This document shows, piece by piece, positions 1 to 5,359 of a stretch of DNA of 5,463 nt (position 1 is the first letter of the stretch; every line of letters begins with the position of its first letter). A program made the translations under genes and the position numbers. Source of the DNA: Rhodospirillales bacterium. Lineage in GTDB: Bacteria; Pseudomonadota; Alphaproteobacteria; UBA8366; JADFVY01. The stretch lies in NCBI GenBank assembly GCA_024644185.1, contig JAHELM010000204.1:1-5463 (forward strand). Direction: 5' to 3'. The notes under the pieces were generated by a model, which saw nothing but the letters and a program-made list of their open reading frames with translations, was not told where the DNA came from and did no database searches.

Positions 1-1
1 G

Positions 2-541
2 AAGCCGCTGCGGCTGGCCATTCTGGCGCTGGCGGGAACCGCGCTGCTGACGCTGAGCGCAAAGGTTCAGGTGCCATTCTGGCCGGTTCCGCTGACCATG
101 CAGACCTTTGCTGTCCTGGCTATCGGCATGGCCTATGGCTGGCGCCTCGGCGGGGCGACCTTGCTGCTGTATATGGCCGAGGGCGCGGCCGGGCTTCCGG
201 TTTTCGCGGGAACGCCGGAAAAGGGTATCGGGCTGGCCTACATGATGGGCGGAACCGGCGGCTATTTGCTGGGTTTCGTGGCGGCGGCAATGCTGACGGG
301 CTGGTTGGCCCAGCGTGGCTGGGACCGCAAGGCGGCGACCACGGCGCTGGCCATGCTGCTGGGCAACATCGTGATCTACGTGGCGGGCTTGCTGTGGCTG
401 GGAGCCCTGTTCGGTTGGGACAAGCCGATCCTGGCATGGGGCCTGACGCCGTTCCTGGCGGGAGACGTGGTGAAGCTGCTGCTTGCTACGGCGGTCATGC
501 CGATGGCGTGGACGGCCTTGCGCCGCTGGCGCCAGGACTGA
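2..541 (+). CDS. bioY: BioY biotin transporter substrate-binding (S) component, 5' end missing
   Basis: BioY is the membrane-embedded S component that binds biotin in ECF-type uptake systems, working alone or with the BioM ATPase and BioN. The frame is open from base 2 to the TGA at 539-541, giving 179 visible residues. Full-length family members are slightly longer, so about 10-20 N-terminal residues probably lie outside the window. Recognisable family signatures are the segment 'SAKVQVPFWPVPLTMQTF' near visible residues 19-36, 'YMAEGAAGLPVFAGTPEKG' in the middle, 'AYMMGGTGGYLLGF', and 'WGLTPFLAGDVVKLLLA' near the C terminus. Several hydrophobic membrane helices alternate with short polar loops, as expected. 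The GTG at 71 is an internal valine inside a conserved block and is not the start. The gene is followed by a strong hairpin terminator. No bioM or bioN is visible. The family call is firm. Confidence 0.95.
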   Translation, partial: KPLRLAILALAGTALLTLSAKVQVPFWPVPLTMQTFAVLAIGMAYGWRLGGATLLLYMAEGAAGLPVFAGTPEKGIGLAYMMGGTGGYLLGFVAAAMLTGWLAQRGWDRKAATTALAMLLGNIVIYVAGLLWLGALFGWDKPILAWGLTPFLAGDVVKLLLATAVMPMAWTALRRWRQD

Positions 542-561
542 CACCGGGGGTTCCAGGAAAT

Positions 562-593
562 ACGGCCGCCGGAGCGATCCGGCGGCCGTTTTC
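562..593 (+). terminator. Rho-independent terminator after bioY, possibly bidirectional
   Basis: A perfect 12-bp GC-rich stem (562-573 pairing with 578-589) closes on the four-base loop GCGA, a GNRA-type tetraloop. It is followed by TTTT and then a further T-rich stretch. It starts 21 bases after the bioY stop codon and lies between two convergent genes. On the minus strand the hairpin is followed by a weaker ATTTCC run, so it may also stop transcription of the TPR gene arriving from the right, with lower certainty. Confidence 0.9.
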
Positions 594-602
594 ATTTGCC
601 GA

Positions 603-1244
603 TCAGGCGGCTGCGGTGGTTCCGGCCGCGGGAGTTTTCGCAGGAGTCGGAAAGTTGATCCTCAGCGCCCGGCTAGTGACCTCGGCAGCCTCGATGACTC
701 GCCCCTGTGCGCGGTAGATATCCGCCAGGTTCGGCAGAATCTCCGCGACGCGCGGATGATTCCCGCCGAAGGTCGCGGTGCGTTCGGCGATCGCCGCAAG
801 ATAGGTCCGCTCCGCATCCTTCAGGCGATCCTGCGCGTGATATAATTCAGCCAGACGGACCAGAACCCGGCTGCGGACCAGATTGACCGGCGACAGCGGA
901 AGTCCCTTTAGCAGGCGCCGGCACAGCAGTTCAGCCTCATCGAAGTGCGATTGCTTGCACAGCATGTCGATCAGACCGAATGCGATCGTGGCGACGGTGG
1001 AATTGTCGCGTCCGAGTTTGGCTTCCGCCGCGGCGATTGCCCGACGGAACAAGGCTTCGGCCTGGCGCAACTGGTTCAGCCGGGCCGCGGCGACGGCGGC
1101 GCTATGCAGGTGCAGGGCGTTGTGGGGGTCTTCGGCCAGTGCGCGGGCAAAAGCGAGGACCGCGCGATTGAGATTTCCCTGCCCCATGGCGCGGCAACCA
1201 TTGGCATAATGCTCGCTGATATTGAATTCGGCTGCGCTCGACAT
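603..1244 (-). CDS. TPR-repeat protein, kinesin-light-chain type (paralog 1)
   Basis: This is a 213-residue protein built almost entirely of tetratricopeptide repeats, which form helical scaffolds for protein-protein contacts; no catalytic motif is visible. About five helix-turn-helix repeats can be placed roughly at residues 12-40, 45-75, 85-112, 122-150 and 160-195. Repeats such as 'AEALFRRAIAAAEAKLGRD' and 'RTATFGGNHPRVAEILPNLA' have the longer kinesin-light-chain style (AE-x-RRA, FG-x-xHP-x-VA, LA-x-xY-x-x-GR). The C-terminal tail is Ala/Thr/Pro-rich. There is no signal peptide or membrane segment, so it is probably cytoplasmic. The frame extends upstream to an ATG at 1296-1298, but that codon has no ribosome site. 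The chosen ATG (1242-1244) follows GGGTGGA at 1249-1255 and matches the N terminus of the paralog ('MS-'). It converges with bioY and is divergent from the lipoprotein gene. It aligns end to end with the TPR protein at 1852-2523, with roughly a third of residues identical by eye. The partner is unknown. Confidence 0.85.
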   Translation of the reverse strand: MSSAAEFNISEHYANGCRAMGQGNLNRAVLAFARALAEDPHNALHLHSAAVAAARLNQLRQAEALFRRAIAAAEAKLGRDNSTVATIAFGLIDMLCKQSHFDEAELLCRRLLKGLPLSPVNLVRSRVLVRLAELYHAQDRLKDAERTYLAAIAERTATFGGNHPRVAEILPNLADIYRAQGRVIEAAEVTSRALRINFPTPAKTPAAGTTAAA

Positions 1245-1307
1245 TGTATCCACCCGGTCCTGCGGCATCCACCGCTCTAGTCGTCCTGCCCCTGACATAT
1301 CGGTTGT

Positions 1308-1322
1308 TAACGAAAAATTTAC
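1308..1322 (-). repeat. Shared 15-bp upstream element, copy 1
   Basis: Read on the minus strand this is GTAAATTTTTCGTTA, identical at all 15 positions to the copy at 2606-2620. It lies 63 bases upstream of the chosen TPR1 start codon. In this copy, a TATAAT hexamer on the minus strand (1324-1329) sits one base upstream of the element. If that hexamer is a -10 box, the repeat covers the transcription start, which is a natural place for an operator. Such an element could be a regulator site or a conserved leader sequence. It faintly resembles the CtrA pattern TTAA-N7-TTAA (here TTAA-N7-TTTA on the + strand), but copy 2 lacks the first TTAA, so I do not assign it. Confidence 0.6.
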
Positions 1323-1323
1323 T

Positions 1324-1329
1324 ATTATA
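1324..1329 (-). promoter_or_regulatory. Candidate -10 box for the TPR1 gene
   Basis: The minus strand reads TATAAT exactly here, in the divergent intergenic region upstream of TPR1 and directly next to the shared 15-bp element. The predicted transcript would carry a leader of about 70 bases. No convincing -35 hexamer is seen 16-18 bases upstream (the minus strand reads GAAACC at spacing 17), so the promoter may need an activator or may be spurious. Confidence 0.35.
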
Positions 1330-1354
1330 CGCCGTGCTGCGCCACCGGTTTCGT

Positions 1355-1371
1355 TTAAAGAAATACTTTAA
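1355..1371. repeat. Small inverted repeat in the divergent TPR1/lipoprotein intergenic region
   Basis: TTAAAG and CTTTAA form perfect 6-bp arms around the 5-bp spacer AAATA. The site is midway between two divergent starts (1244 on minus, 1466 on plus), where a dimeric regulator could act on either gene. The arms are short and AT-rich, so chance is a real possibility. No matching copy was seen upstream of TPR2. Confidence 0.3.
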
Positions 1372-1465
1372 TTGGTTCAGCAATTAACTAGAATGCAAAA
1401 TAAGAATGGACGGCAAACATTCTCCTCGAACGGGGTCGGCCAGTACAAGACACGGGAATAAGTCG

Positions 1466-1828
1466 ATGAACGCGCGAAATGGTACATTGGCTGCGGTTGC
1501 GATATTCGTCCTGCAAGCCTGTGGCACCACCGGCAACGAAGGCTGGATAAGGCTGAAGGGCGCAGCGGTGGAATCGGATGGCAGGGAGTTACAGCGCTGC
1601 CATCTGGATCTGATTGACGCGGCCACTGACGAGGTTCTGATCGGCGACGCCGTCGCGGGGCATTTCGATATCAGGGTCTATCCGAGGCGCCCGGCATCGT
1701 CTTACGCGGTCACGATCCGCTGCAATGGATTCAAGGAAACGATGCGTGTCGGGCCGTTCGATGGCGGCGCCGGCGACTGGACGCGGCCGGTCGAACTTGG
1801 CGATATCGTTTTCCGACGAATTCCGTGA
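1466..1828 (+). CDS. Small predicted lipoprotein with beta-sandwich-like domain
   Basis: This is a 120-residue protein. Residues 1-18 form a short signal peptide with a basic start (NAR) and a hydrophobic core (LAAVAIFVL), ending in 'LQAC'. Cys19 is the probable lipidated residue; Gln at -2 is tolerated but not classical. The mature part is one small beta-rich domain with the pattern 'IRLKGAAVESDGRELQRCHL', then 'GHFDIRVYP', then 'YAVTIRCNGF'. This resembles the prealbumin/carboxypeptidase-regulatory-like sandwich that many lipoproteins carry, though the match is by pattern only. Cys45 and Cys86 could form a disulfide after export. The frame extends 20 codons further up to an ATG at 1406, but that would bury the signal sequence, so 1466 is preferred; its ribosome site (GGGA at 1454-1457) is weak. 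The gene is divergent from TPR1 and converges on TPR2 with a 23-bp gap. Its function is unknown. Confidence 0.7.
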   Translation: MNARNGTLAAVAIFVLQACGTTGNEGWIRLKGAAVESDGRELQRCHLDLIDAATDEVLIGDAVAGHFDIRVYPRRPASSYAVTIRCNGFKETMRVGPFDGGAGDWTRPVELGDIVFRRIP

Positions 1829-1851
1829 TCAGCGGCAACAGCCGGGCCGCG

Positions 1852-2523
1852 TCAGGCCGCCGAGCGTTTTTCCGTATAGAGGAGGACGGTTTCGCGGGTG
1901 GGCGCCGGCTTGCGGACGGTTCCGTTTCTGTCATGCGCATCGGTCATGATCGTCGCGGCGCGGCCGATCATCGCCCTGGCGTCATCGTTTCGCCCGGTTT
2001 CACGATACAGGGCCGCGAGATGGGCCAACGCATCGGCGAGACGCACATGGCCCTTGCCGAATGTTCGGGTGCGCAGATCGAGCGCGGCGCGATACAGATG
2101 CTCGGCCTCTTCCGGACGGCCGAGACGGCGGCAGACGTCGCCGAGCCGAAGCATGGTCCGGCTTCCGGTTGTTCCCATGTGCAGCGGATCGATCTGGGCG
2201 AGGATACGCTTGCACAAATCCTCGGCGTCGCGATAGCGGCCCTGTTTGATGAAAAGATCGACCAGATTGTGCGACGTCGCCGCTGTTGCCGGGTGCGACC
2301 GGCCCACTGTGCTTTCGGCCGTCGTGATCGCCCGCCGCAGATACAGTTCCGCGTCGCGGTAGCGGCCAAGCCGGCAACCGGTCGCCGCCGCCACGGAAAG
2401 AAACACCGGATTCGACGGTTCGCCATCCAGTGCCTGACGAAAGGCCATGTCCGCGGCGGCGTATTCGCCTCGTAGATGCGCTTGAATTCCGGCCTGGTAC
2501 GCAGCCTTCGCAATATTGCTCAT
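1852..2523 (-). CDS. TPR-repeat protein, kinesin-light-chain type (paralog 2)
   Basis: This 223-residue protein consists of tetratricopeptide repeats and is colinear with the TPR protein at 603-1244. Shared landmarks in order are 'AF-x-x-AL' near residue 30, 'RRAI-x-x-AE-x-x-x-GR' near 65-75, 'KQGRYRDAEDLCKRIL' near 95-110, 'AEHLYRAALDLRTRTFG' near 142-158, and 'LAALYRETGR' near 170-180. It lacks the Ala/Pro-rich tail of paralog 1 and ends in a basic, polar tail (about 195-223). No signal peptide or membrane segment is present. The start ATG at 2521-2523 follows the strong ribosome site GGGAGAAGG (2526-2534), better than that of paralog 1. The gene is monocistronic by layout: it converges on the lipoprotein gene and faces a gene-poor region upstream. 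Its upstream region carries the second copy of the 15-bp element. A scaffold or adaptor role is the family expectation; the actual partner cannot be read from sequence. Confidence 0.88.
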   Translation of the reverse strand: MSNIAKAAYQAGIQAHLRGEYAAADMAFRQALDGEPSNPVFLSVAAATGCRLGRYRDAELYLRRAITTAESTVGRSHPATAATSHNLVDLFIKQGRYRDAEDLCKRILAQIDPLHMGTTGSRTMLRLGDVCRRLGRPEEAEHLYRAALDLRTRTFGKGHVRLADALAHLAALYRETGRNDDARAMIGRAATIMTDAHDRNGTVRKPAPTRETVLLYTEKRSAA

Positions 2524-2605
2524 GGCCTTCTCCCGCTGCGGCAGTGATTATTGCGATGATCGATATCCCTGACGGAAAACGCTGATCAAAGCACCACGCC
2601 ATTAC

Positions 2606-2620
2606 TAACGAAAAATTTAC
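2606..2620 (-). repeat. Shared 15-bp upstream element, copy 2
   Basis: GTAAATTTTTCGTTA on the minus strand is an exact match to 1308-1322. It lies 82 bases upstream of the TPR2 start, compared with 63 bases for copy 1. The hexamer one base upstream, TATAAT in copy 1, is AAAACT here, so the conserved part is the 15-mer and not the putative -10 box. This argues for a bound factor or a leader function over simple promoter conservation. Confidence 0.6.
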
Positions 2621-2630
2621 CAGTTTTCGC

Positions 2631-2715
2631 ACGCTGTTCATAATGAAAATAAATATAAAAAACGATAAACTTAATTAAAACACAATATAAGAAGTATTCT
2701 TGGGATAAATAAATG
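2631..2715. other. AT-rich island upstream of TPR2
   Basis: By hand count, 18 of these 85 bases are G or C (about 21% GC), in a window that is otherwise clearly GC-rich. It contains A-runs such as AAATATAAAAAA and a 5-bp inverted repeat AAGAA-GTA-TTCTT at 2689-2701. Such DNA is typical of curved promoter-upstream regions or of sites bound by H-NS-like silencers; which applies here is inference. It separates the TPR2 leader from the GC-rich 2716-3083 stretch. Confidence 0.6.
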
Positions 2716-2805
2716 CGATTTTCCAATCACTGTGTCCGACGCCATCTCCGTCTGCCTGGCGATCCGTTCCAAATTCGTTTGGCGACAAGCCTGAATGAGG
2801 ATCTT

Positions 2806-2937
2806 TCATGACGGATCCGGGGCGACCGGGATTCCCCGCCTGCGAAGCCACTCGTTGCGGATCGGCTCATCGGGTCGGACATGCGTATCGAACTGACGAC
2901 CCATTTGATCCGTGCGCATCCGTGGCACGCCGATCAT
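2806..2937 (-). CDS. Possible small protein, 43 aa, unrecognised
   Basis: This is the short minus-strand frame with the best local support in the gene-poor region. The ATG at 2935-2937 follows AAGGGGG with an 8-base gap, which is a good ribosome site. Thirty of 43 codons end in G or C, similar to neighbouring genes. The peptide is polar and charged ('MGRQFDTHVRPDEPIRNEWL' in the middle) with no membrane segment or known motif. Its stop overlaps the ATG of another short frame (2675-2809, 44 aa), suggesting coupling. A competing + strand frame (2881-3057) uses the same DNA, so only one is likely real, and possibly neither. Confidence 0.22.
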   Translation of the reverse strand: MIGVPRMRTDQMGRQFDTHVRPDEPIRNEWLRRRGIPVAPDPS

Positions 2938-3083
2938 CCCGGCGTCCCCCTTTCATTTGAATGCCGGATCGGGTTTCCAGTGGAAATCCAGCAAGTCACC
3001 ACCGAGAGGGGTTGCGCGGACAAATATGATCGGGCCACTCTGCGCCAGCAATCATGAAGCCAGCCAGCGGGAGTCCGCCAACC

Positions 3084-4997
3084 ATGCCCCGTGTCGCGCC
3101 TTTTGGCACATGGACGTCGCCTATCTCTGCCGAATCTATCGTCGGTGGCAGCATCGCCTTTGGCGAAATCGTGATCGATGGCCCGGATATCCTGTGGGGC
3201 GAGTTCCGCCCTTCGGAGGGCGGGAGGGTGGCCATCTTGCGTCGCCGCGCCGATGGGGAGATCGTCGACGCGATCCCGTCGCAGTTCAGCGCGCGTAGCC
3301 GCGTTCATGAATATGGCGGCGGCAGTTTTGCGGCGAGTGGCGGTTCATTATGGTTCTGTAACGAATCGGACCAGCAAATCTGGATGGTCGAACCCGATGC
3401 CGCACCGCGCCGGTTGAGCGACGAATCCGGGGTGCGTCACACCGATTTCGCGCCCGATATGCGGCGTCGCCGCGTGATCTGCGTCGCCGAGGATCACCGC
3501 GGTAGCGGGGAAGCCGAGAATCTTCTGGTGTCGGTTGGGTTCGACGGCGCGTGGACGAGATTGCACGGAGGGTTCGATTTCTACGGGCATCCGCGCCTGG
3601 CGCCGAATGGCAACCAGCTCGCGTGGATATGCTGGAACCACCCCAACATGCCATGGGACGGCACGGAACTCTGGCTTGCCGGTATTGCGCCGGACGGCAG
3701 CCTGGTCGGGGCACGGCGCATCGCCGGCAGCATCGATGAGTCGATTTTCGCGCCGGAATGGTCACCCGACGGCGCGCTGTATTTCGTGTCCGACCGAACA
3801 GGCTGGTGGAACCTGTATCGCTGGGATGGCATGGCCGTCGCCTTGCATCCCGACAGCGCCGAATATGGCTTGGGGTATTGGCAGTTTGGCATGTCCACCT
3901 ATGGATTTGCCGGCCATGGCCAGATCGCGACGGCGCGGGCGGAGGACGGAGAATGGCGTCTCAAACTCCTCGATCCGGCGACGGGGATGCTGCGGGATTG
4001 CGGTCTTCCGTTTGCCGACGTGTCCGGCGTGAAGGCCGCTGACGGGCACGCCGTCTTTATCGGGACCGGAGATTCTGAGCCGCCGGCGGTCGTGTTGTAC
4101 GACGTTCGCGAGGGAAGCCACCAAGTGCTGCGGCGTTCGGCCAGTTTCGACCTCGACCCGGCAGGCATATCGGTGCCGCGGTCCGTCAGTTTCCCGACCG
4201 GCGGGGGCGATTCGGCGCGCGGCTTCCTCTACATGCCGAACAATAAGGATTTCCGTGCCCCGGATGGCGAGCTTCCGCCGCTGATCGTGAAGATCCATGG
4301 TGGACCGACAGCGCAGGCGCGGCGCGGGCTGAGCCTGCGTATCCAGTACTGGACCAGTCGCGGCTTTGCGTTGCTCGACGTGAATTATCGCGGCTCAACC
4401 GGTTATGGCACCGAGTACCGGCGCAAGTTGGACGGGCAGTGGGGAGTGGCCGATGTCGAGGATTGCGTGGCCGGGGCGCTCTGGCTTGCGGATGCCGGTC
4501 TGGTCGACCGCAAGCGCCTGATCATCACCGGCGGTAGCGCCGGGGGCTATACCGTACTGGCGGCACTGACCCGGCACAGCGTATTTCGGGCTGGTGCCAG
4601 CCATTACGGGATCGGCGACATCATGGCGCTGGCGGACGACACGCATAAATTCGAAAGCCGCTATCCCGACCGTCTGATGGGCAGACTGCCCGAGGCAGAG
4701 GCCGTCTGGCGCGATCGTTCGCCGATCAACCATGTCAGCGGACTGGACTGTCCCGTCATCTTCTTTCAGGGCCTGGACGACAAGGTGGTGCCGCCAAACC
4801 AGGCCGAGGCGATGGTAGCGGCATTGCGGAAAAAGAACATTCCGGTGGCCTACGTGCCCTTCGCAGGCGAGGGACACGGATTTCGCCGCGCCGAAAACAT
4901 CAAGCGGGCGCTGGAGGGTGAATTGTATTTTTACGGGCGGGTCTTTGGTTTTGTCCCGGCCGATAAGATCGAACCGCTGCCGATCGAAAACCTTTAG
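3084..4997 (+). CDS. S9-family serine peptidase (prolyl oligopeptidase / acylaminoacyl-peptidase type)
   Basis: This 637-residue enzyme is of the prolyl oligopeptidase superfamily, which cleaves short peptides (dipeptidyl- or acylaminoacyl-peptidase activity). The exact specificity cannot be read from sequence. The N-terminal half (about 1-370) is the beta-propeller, with blade-like repeats such as 'FAPEWSPDGALYFVSDRTG' and 'HPRLAPNGNQLAWICW'. The C-terminal alpha/beta hydrolase domain has 'IVKIHGGPTAQAR' (oxyanion region), the nucleophile elbow 'GGSAGGY' with Ser485, 'GLDDKVV' with Asp566, and 'GEGHGF' with His598, so the triad is intact. The length is normal for the family and no signal peptide is seen, so it is probably cytoplasmic. 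The frame also has an ATG at 3054, but that codon lacks a ribosome site. The ATG at 3084 gives the usual family start ('APFGTW') and follows GCGGGAG at 3068-3074. It converges on the next gene with a 14-bp gap and no visible terminator. Confidence 0.95.
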   Translation: MPRVAPFGTWTSPISAESIVGGSIAFGEIVIDGPDILWGEFRPSEGGRVAILRRRADGEIVDAIPSQFSARSRVHEYGGGSFAASGGSLWFCNESDQQIWMVEPDAAPRRLSDESGVRHTDFAPDMRRRRVICVAEDHRGSGEAENLLVSVGFDGAWTRLHGGFDFYGHPRLAPNGNQLAWICWNHPNMPWDGTELWLAGIAPDGSLVGARRIAGSIDESIFAPEWSPDGALYFVSDRTGWWNLYRWDGMAVALHPDSAEYGLGYWQFGMSTYGFAGHGQIATARAEDGEWRLKLLDPATGMLRDCGLPFADVSGVKAADGHAVFIGTGDSEPPAVVLYDVREGSHQVLRRSASFDLDPAGISVPRSVSFPTGGGDSARGFLYMPNNKDFRAPDGELPPLIVKIHGGPTAQARRGLSLRIQYWTSRGFALLDVNYRGSTGYGTEYRRKLDGQWGVADVEDCVAGALWLADAGLVDRKRLIITGGSAGGYTVLAALTRHSVFRAGASHYGIGDIMALADDTHKFESRYPDRLMGRLPEAEAVWRDRSPINHVSGLDCPVIFFQGLDDKVVPPNQAEAMVAALRKKNIPVAYVPFAGEGHGFRRAENIKRALEGELYFYGRVFGFVPADKIEPLPIENL

Positions 4998-5008
4998 CGG
5001 ATGTCGGT

Positions 5009-5018
5009 CAGCTAGCTG
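5009..5018. repeat. 10-bp palindrome at the convergent gene junction
   Basis: CAGCTAGCTG is fully self-complementary. It overlaps the TAG stop of the minus-strand gene and lies 12 bases after the peptidase stop. There is no loop and no T-run, so it does not make a standard terminator. It is recorded because no other transcription-stop signal is visible in the 14-bp gap between the two converging genes. Confidence 0.3.
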
Positions 5019-5359
5019 TGGCCACCATGCAGGATCGAGTCGGCAACACCAGTGTCGTAGCCGAGGCCCGACGGGGTCAGGGCGATGCTGAACGGAAAGA
5101 TACCGCCGGCGGCCAAGCCCTTGCGCGTCAGTGCAACCCAGACCGCTTCGTTGCGCAGGCCGCTGGCATCCGCCGCCATCACGGTGCGCGCGCCGACATG
5201 GAAGTGATTGCCATGCGGCGTCGGAATGCCGGTGATCCGCACGCCGCCGGTCGTTTCGTCCCGTTGCGCGGCGTTGGAGTCCCGCGAAAGCTCCTGCAAA
5301 ATGGCGAGAGTCCTGAGTTGCAGCGGGTTCAGATTCAGCGGGTTTTTCTTCGGCGGCAT
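5012..5359 (-). CDS. Conserved hypothetical protein, 115 aa
   Basis: This is a small soluble protein of unknown function. It opens with a lysine-rich start and a short helical segment 'NPLNLNPLQLRTLAILQELS'. A Gly-rich beta-like section follows, with 'GIPTPHGNHFHVGARTV' (about residues 45-62, including a closely spaced His-x-x-His-x-His cluster) and 'VWVALTRKGLA'. It ends 'TPSGLGYDTGVADSILHGGHS'. From memory, proteins with this opening occur in Rhodospirillales-like genomes without an assigned function; this was not checked. The ATG at 5357-5359 is supported by GGAG (5368-5371) 8 bases upstream. The frame stays open to the right edge of the window, so a longer N terminus cannot be excluded, but the ribosome site and the MPPKK start favour this one. 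It converges with the peptidase gene. The histidines could suggest metal binding, but that is a guess. Confidence 0.8.
   Translation of the reverse strand: MPPKKNPLNLNPLQLRTLAILQELSRDSNAAQRDETTGGVRITGIPTPHGNHFHVGARTVMAADASGLRNEAVWVALTRKGLAAGGIFPFSIALTPSGLGYDTGVADSILHGGHS

Larger units (their letters stand above)
2524..3083. other. 560-bp region without a confident gene; short open frames on both strands
   Basis: From left to right it holds the TPR2 leader and shared element (2524-2620), the AT-rich island (2631-2715), and a GC-rich stretch to the peptidase start. Short frames in the last part are, on minus, 2675-2809 (44 aa), 2806-2937 (43 aa, preceded by AAGGGGG 8 bases before its ATG) and an unstarted frame ending near 2953. 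On plus they are 2713-2811 (32 aa), 2808-2960 (50 aa) and 2881-3057 (58 aa). Several are joined by TCATGA stop/start overlaps, but TCATGA is self-complementary and creates such overlaps on both strands at once, so it favours neither. None resembles a protein family I know. This could be non-coding DNA, a decayed gene, or one real small gene. Confidence 0.5.

Noticed and set aside
1245..1298. N-terminal extension of TPR1 to the ATG at 1296-1298 (18 extra residues)
   Set aside because: No ribosome site precedes it, the extension has no counterpart in the paralog, and a good GGGTGGA precedes the ATG at 1244. It would also leave almost no leader if the TATAAT at 1324-1329 is the -10 box.
1308..1322. 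CtrA binding site (TTAA-N7-TTAA) within the shared 15-mer region
   Set aside because: Copy 1 has only TTAA-N7-TTTA and copy 2 CTAA-N7-TTTA, so neither fits the full motif and the conserved part does not match its key positions.
1829..1851. Terminator between the lipoprotein and TPR2 genes
   Set aside because: Only a 5-bp GCGGC/GCCGC pairing with a 9-base loop and no T-run is present around 1832-1850.
2000..2641. 213-codon minus-strand open frame starting at 2641, including a possible leader peptide before TPR2
   Set aside because: From 2523 downward it is an out-of-frame shadow of the TPR2 gene, and it has no ribosome site or recognisable composition. The hydrophobic stretch 'ISIIAIITAAA' near its residues 26-36 comes from the TPR2 leader DNA and is too weak to call a leader peptide.
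3054..3083. Longer start for the S9 peptidase at ATG 3054, overlapping the stop of a 58-aa frame (ATGA)
   Set aside because: No ribosome site, and the ten extra residues precede the family's usual start at 'APFGTW'. The overlap arises from the self-complementary TCATGA and is not evidence of coupling by itself.
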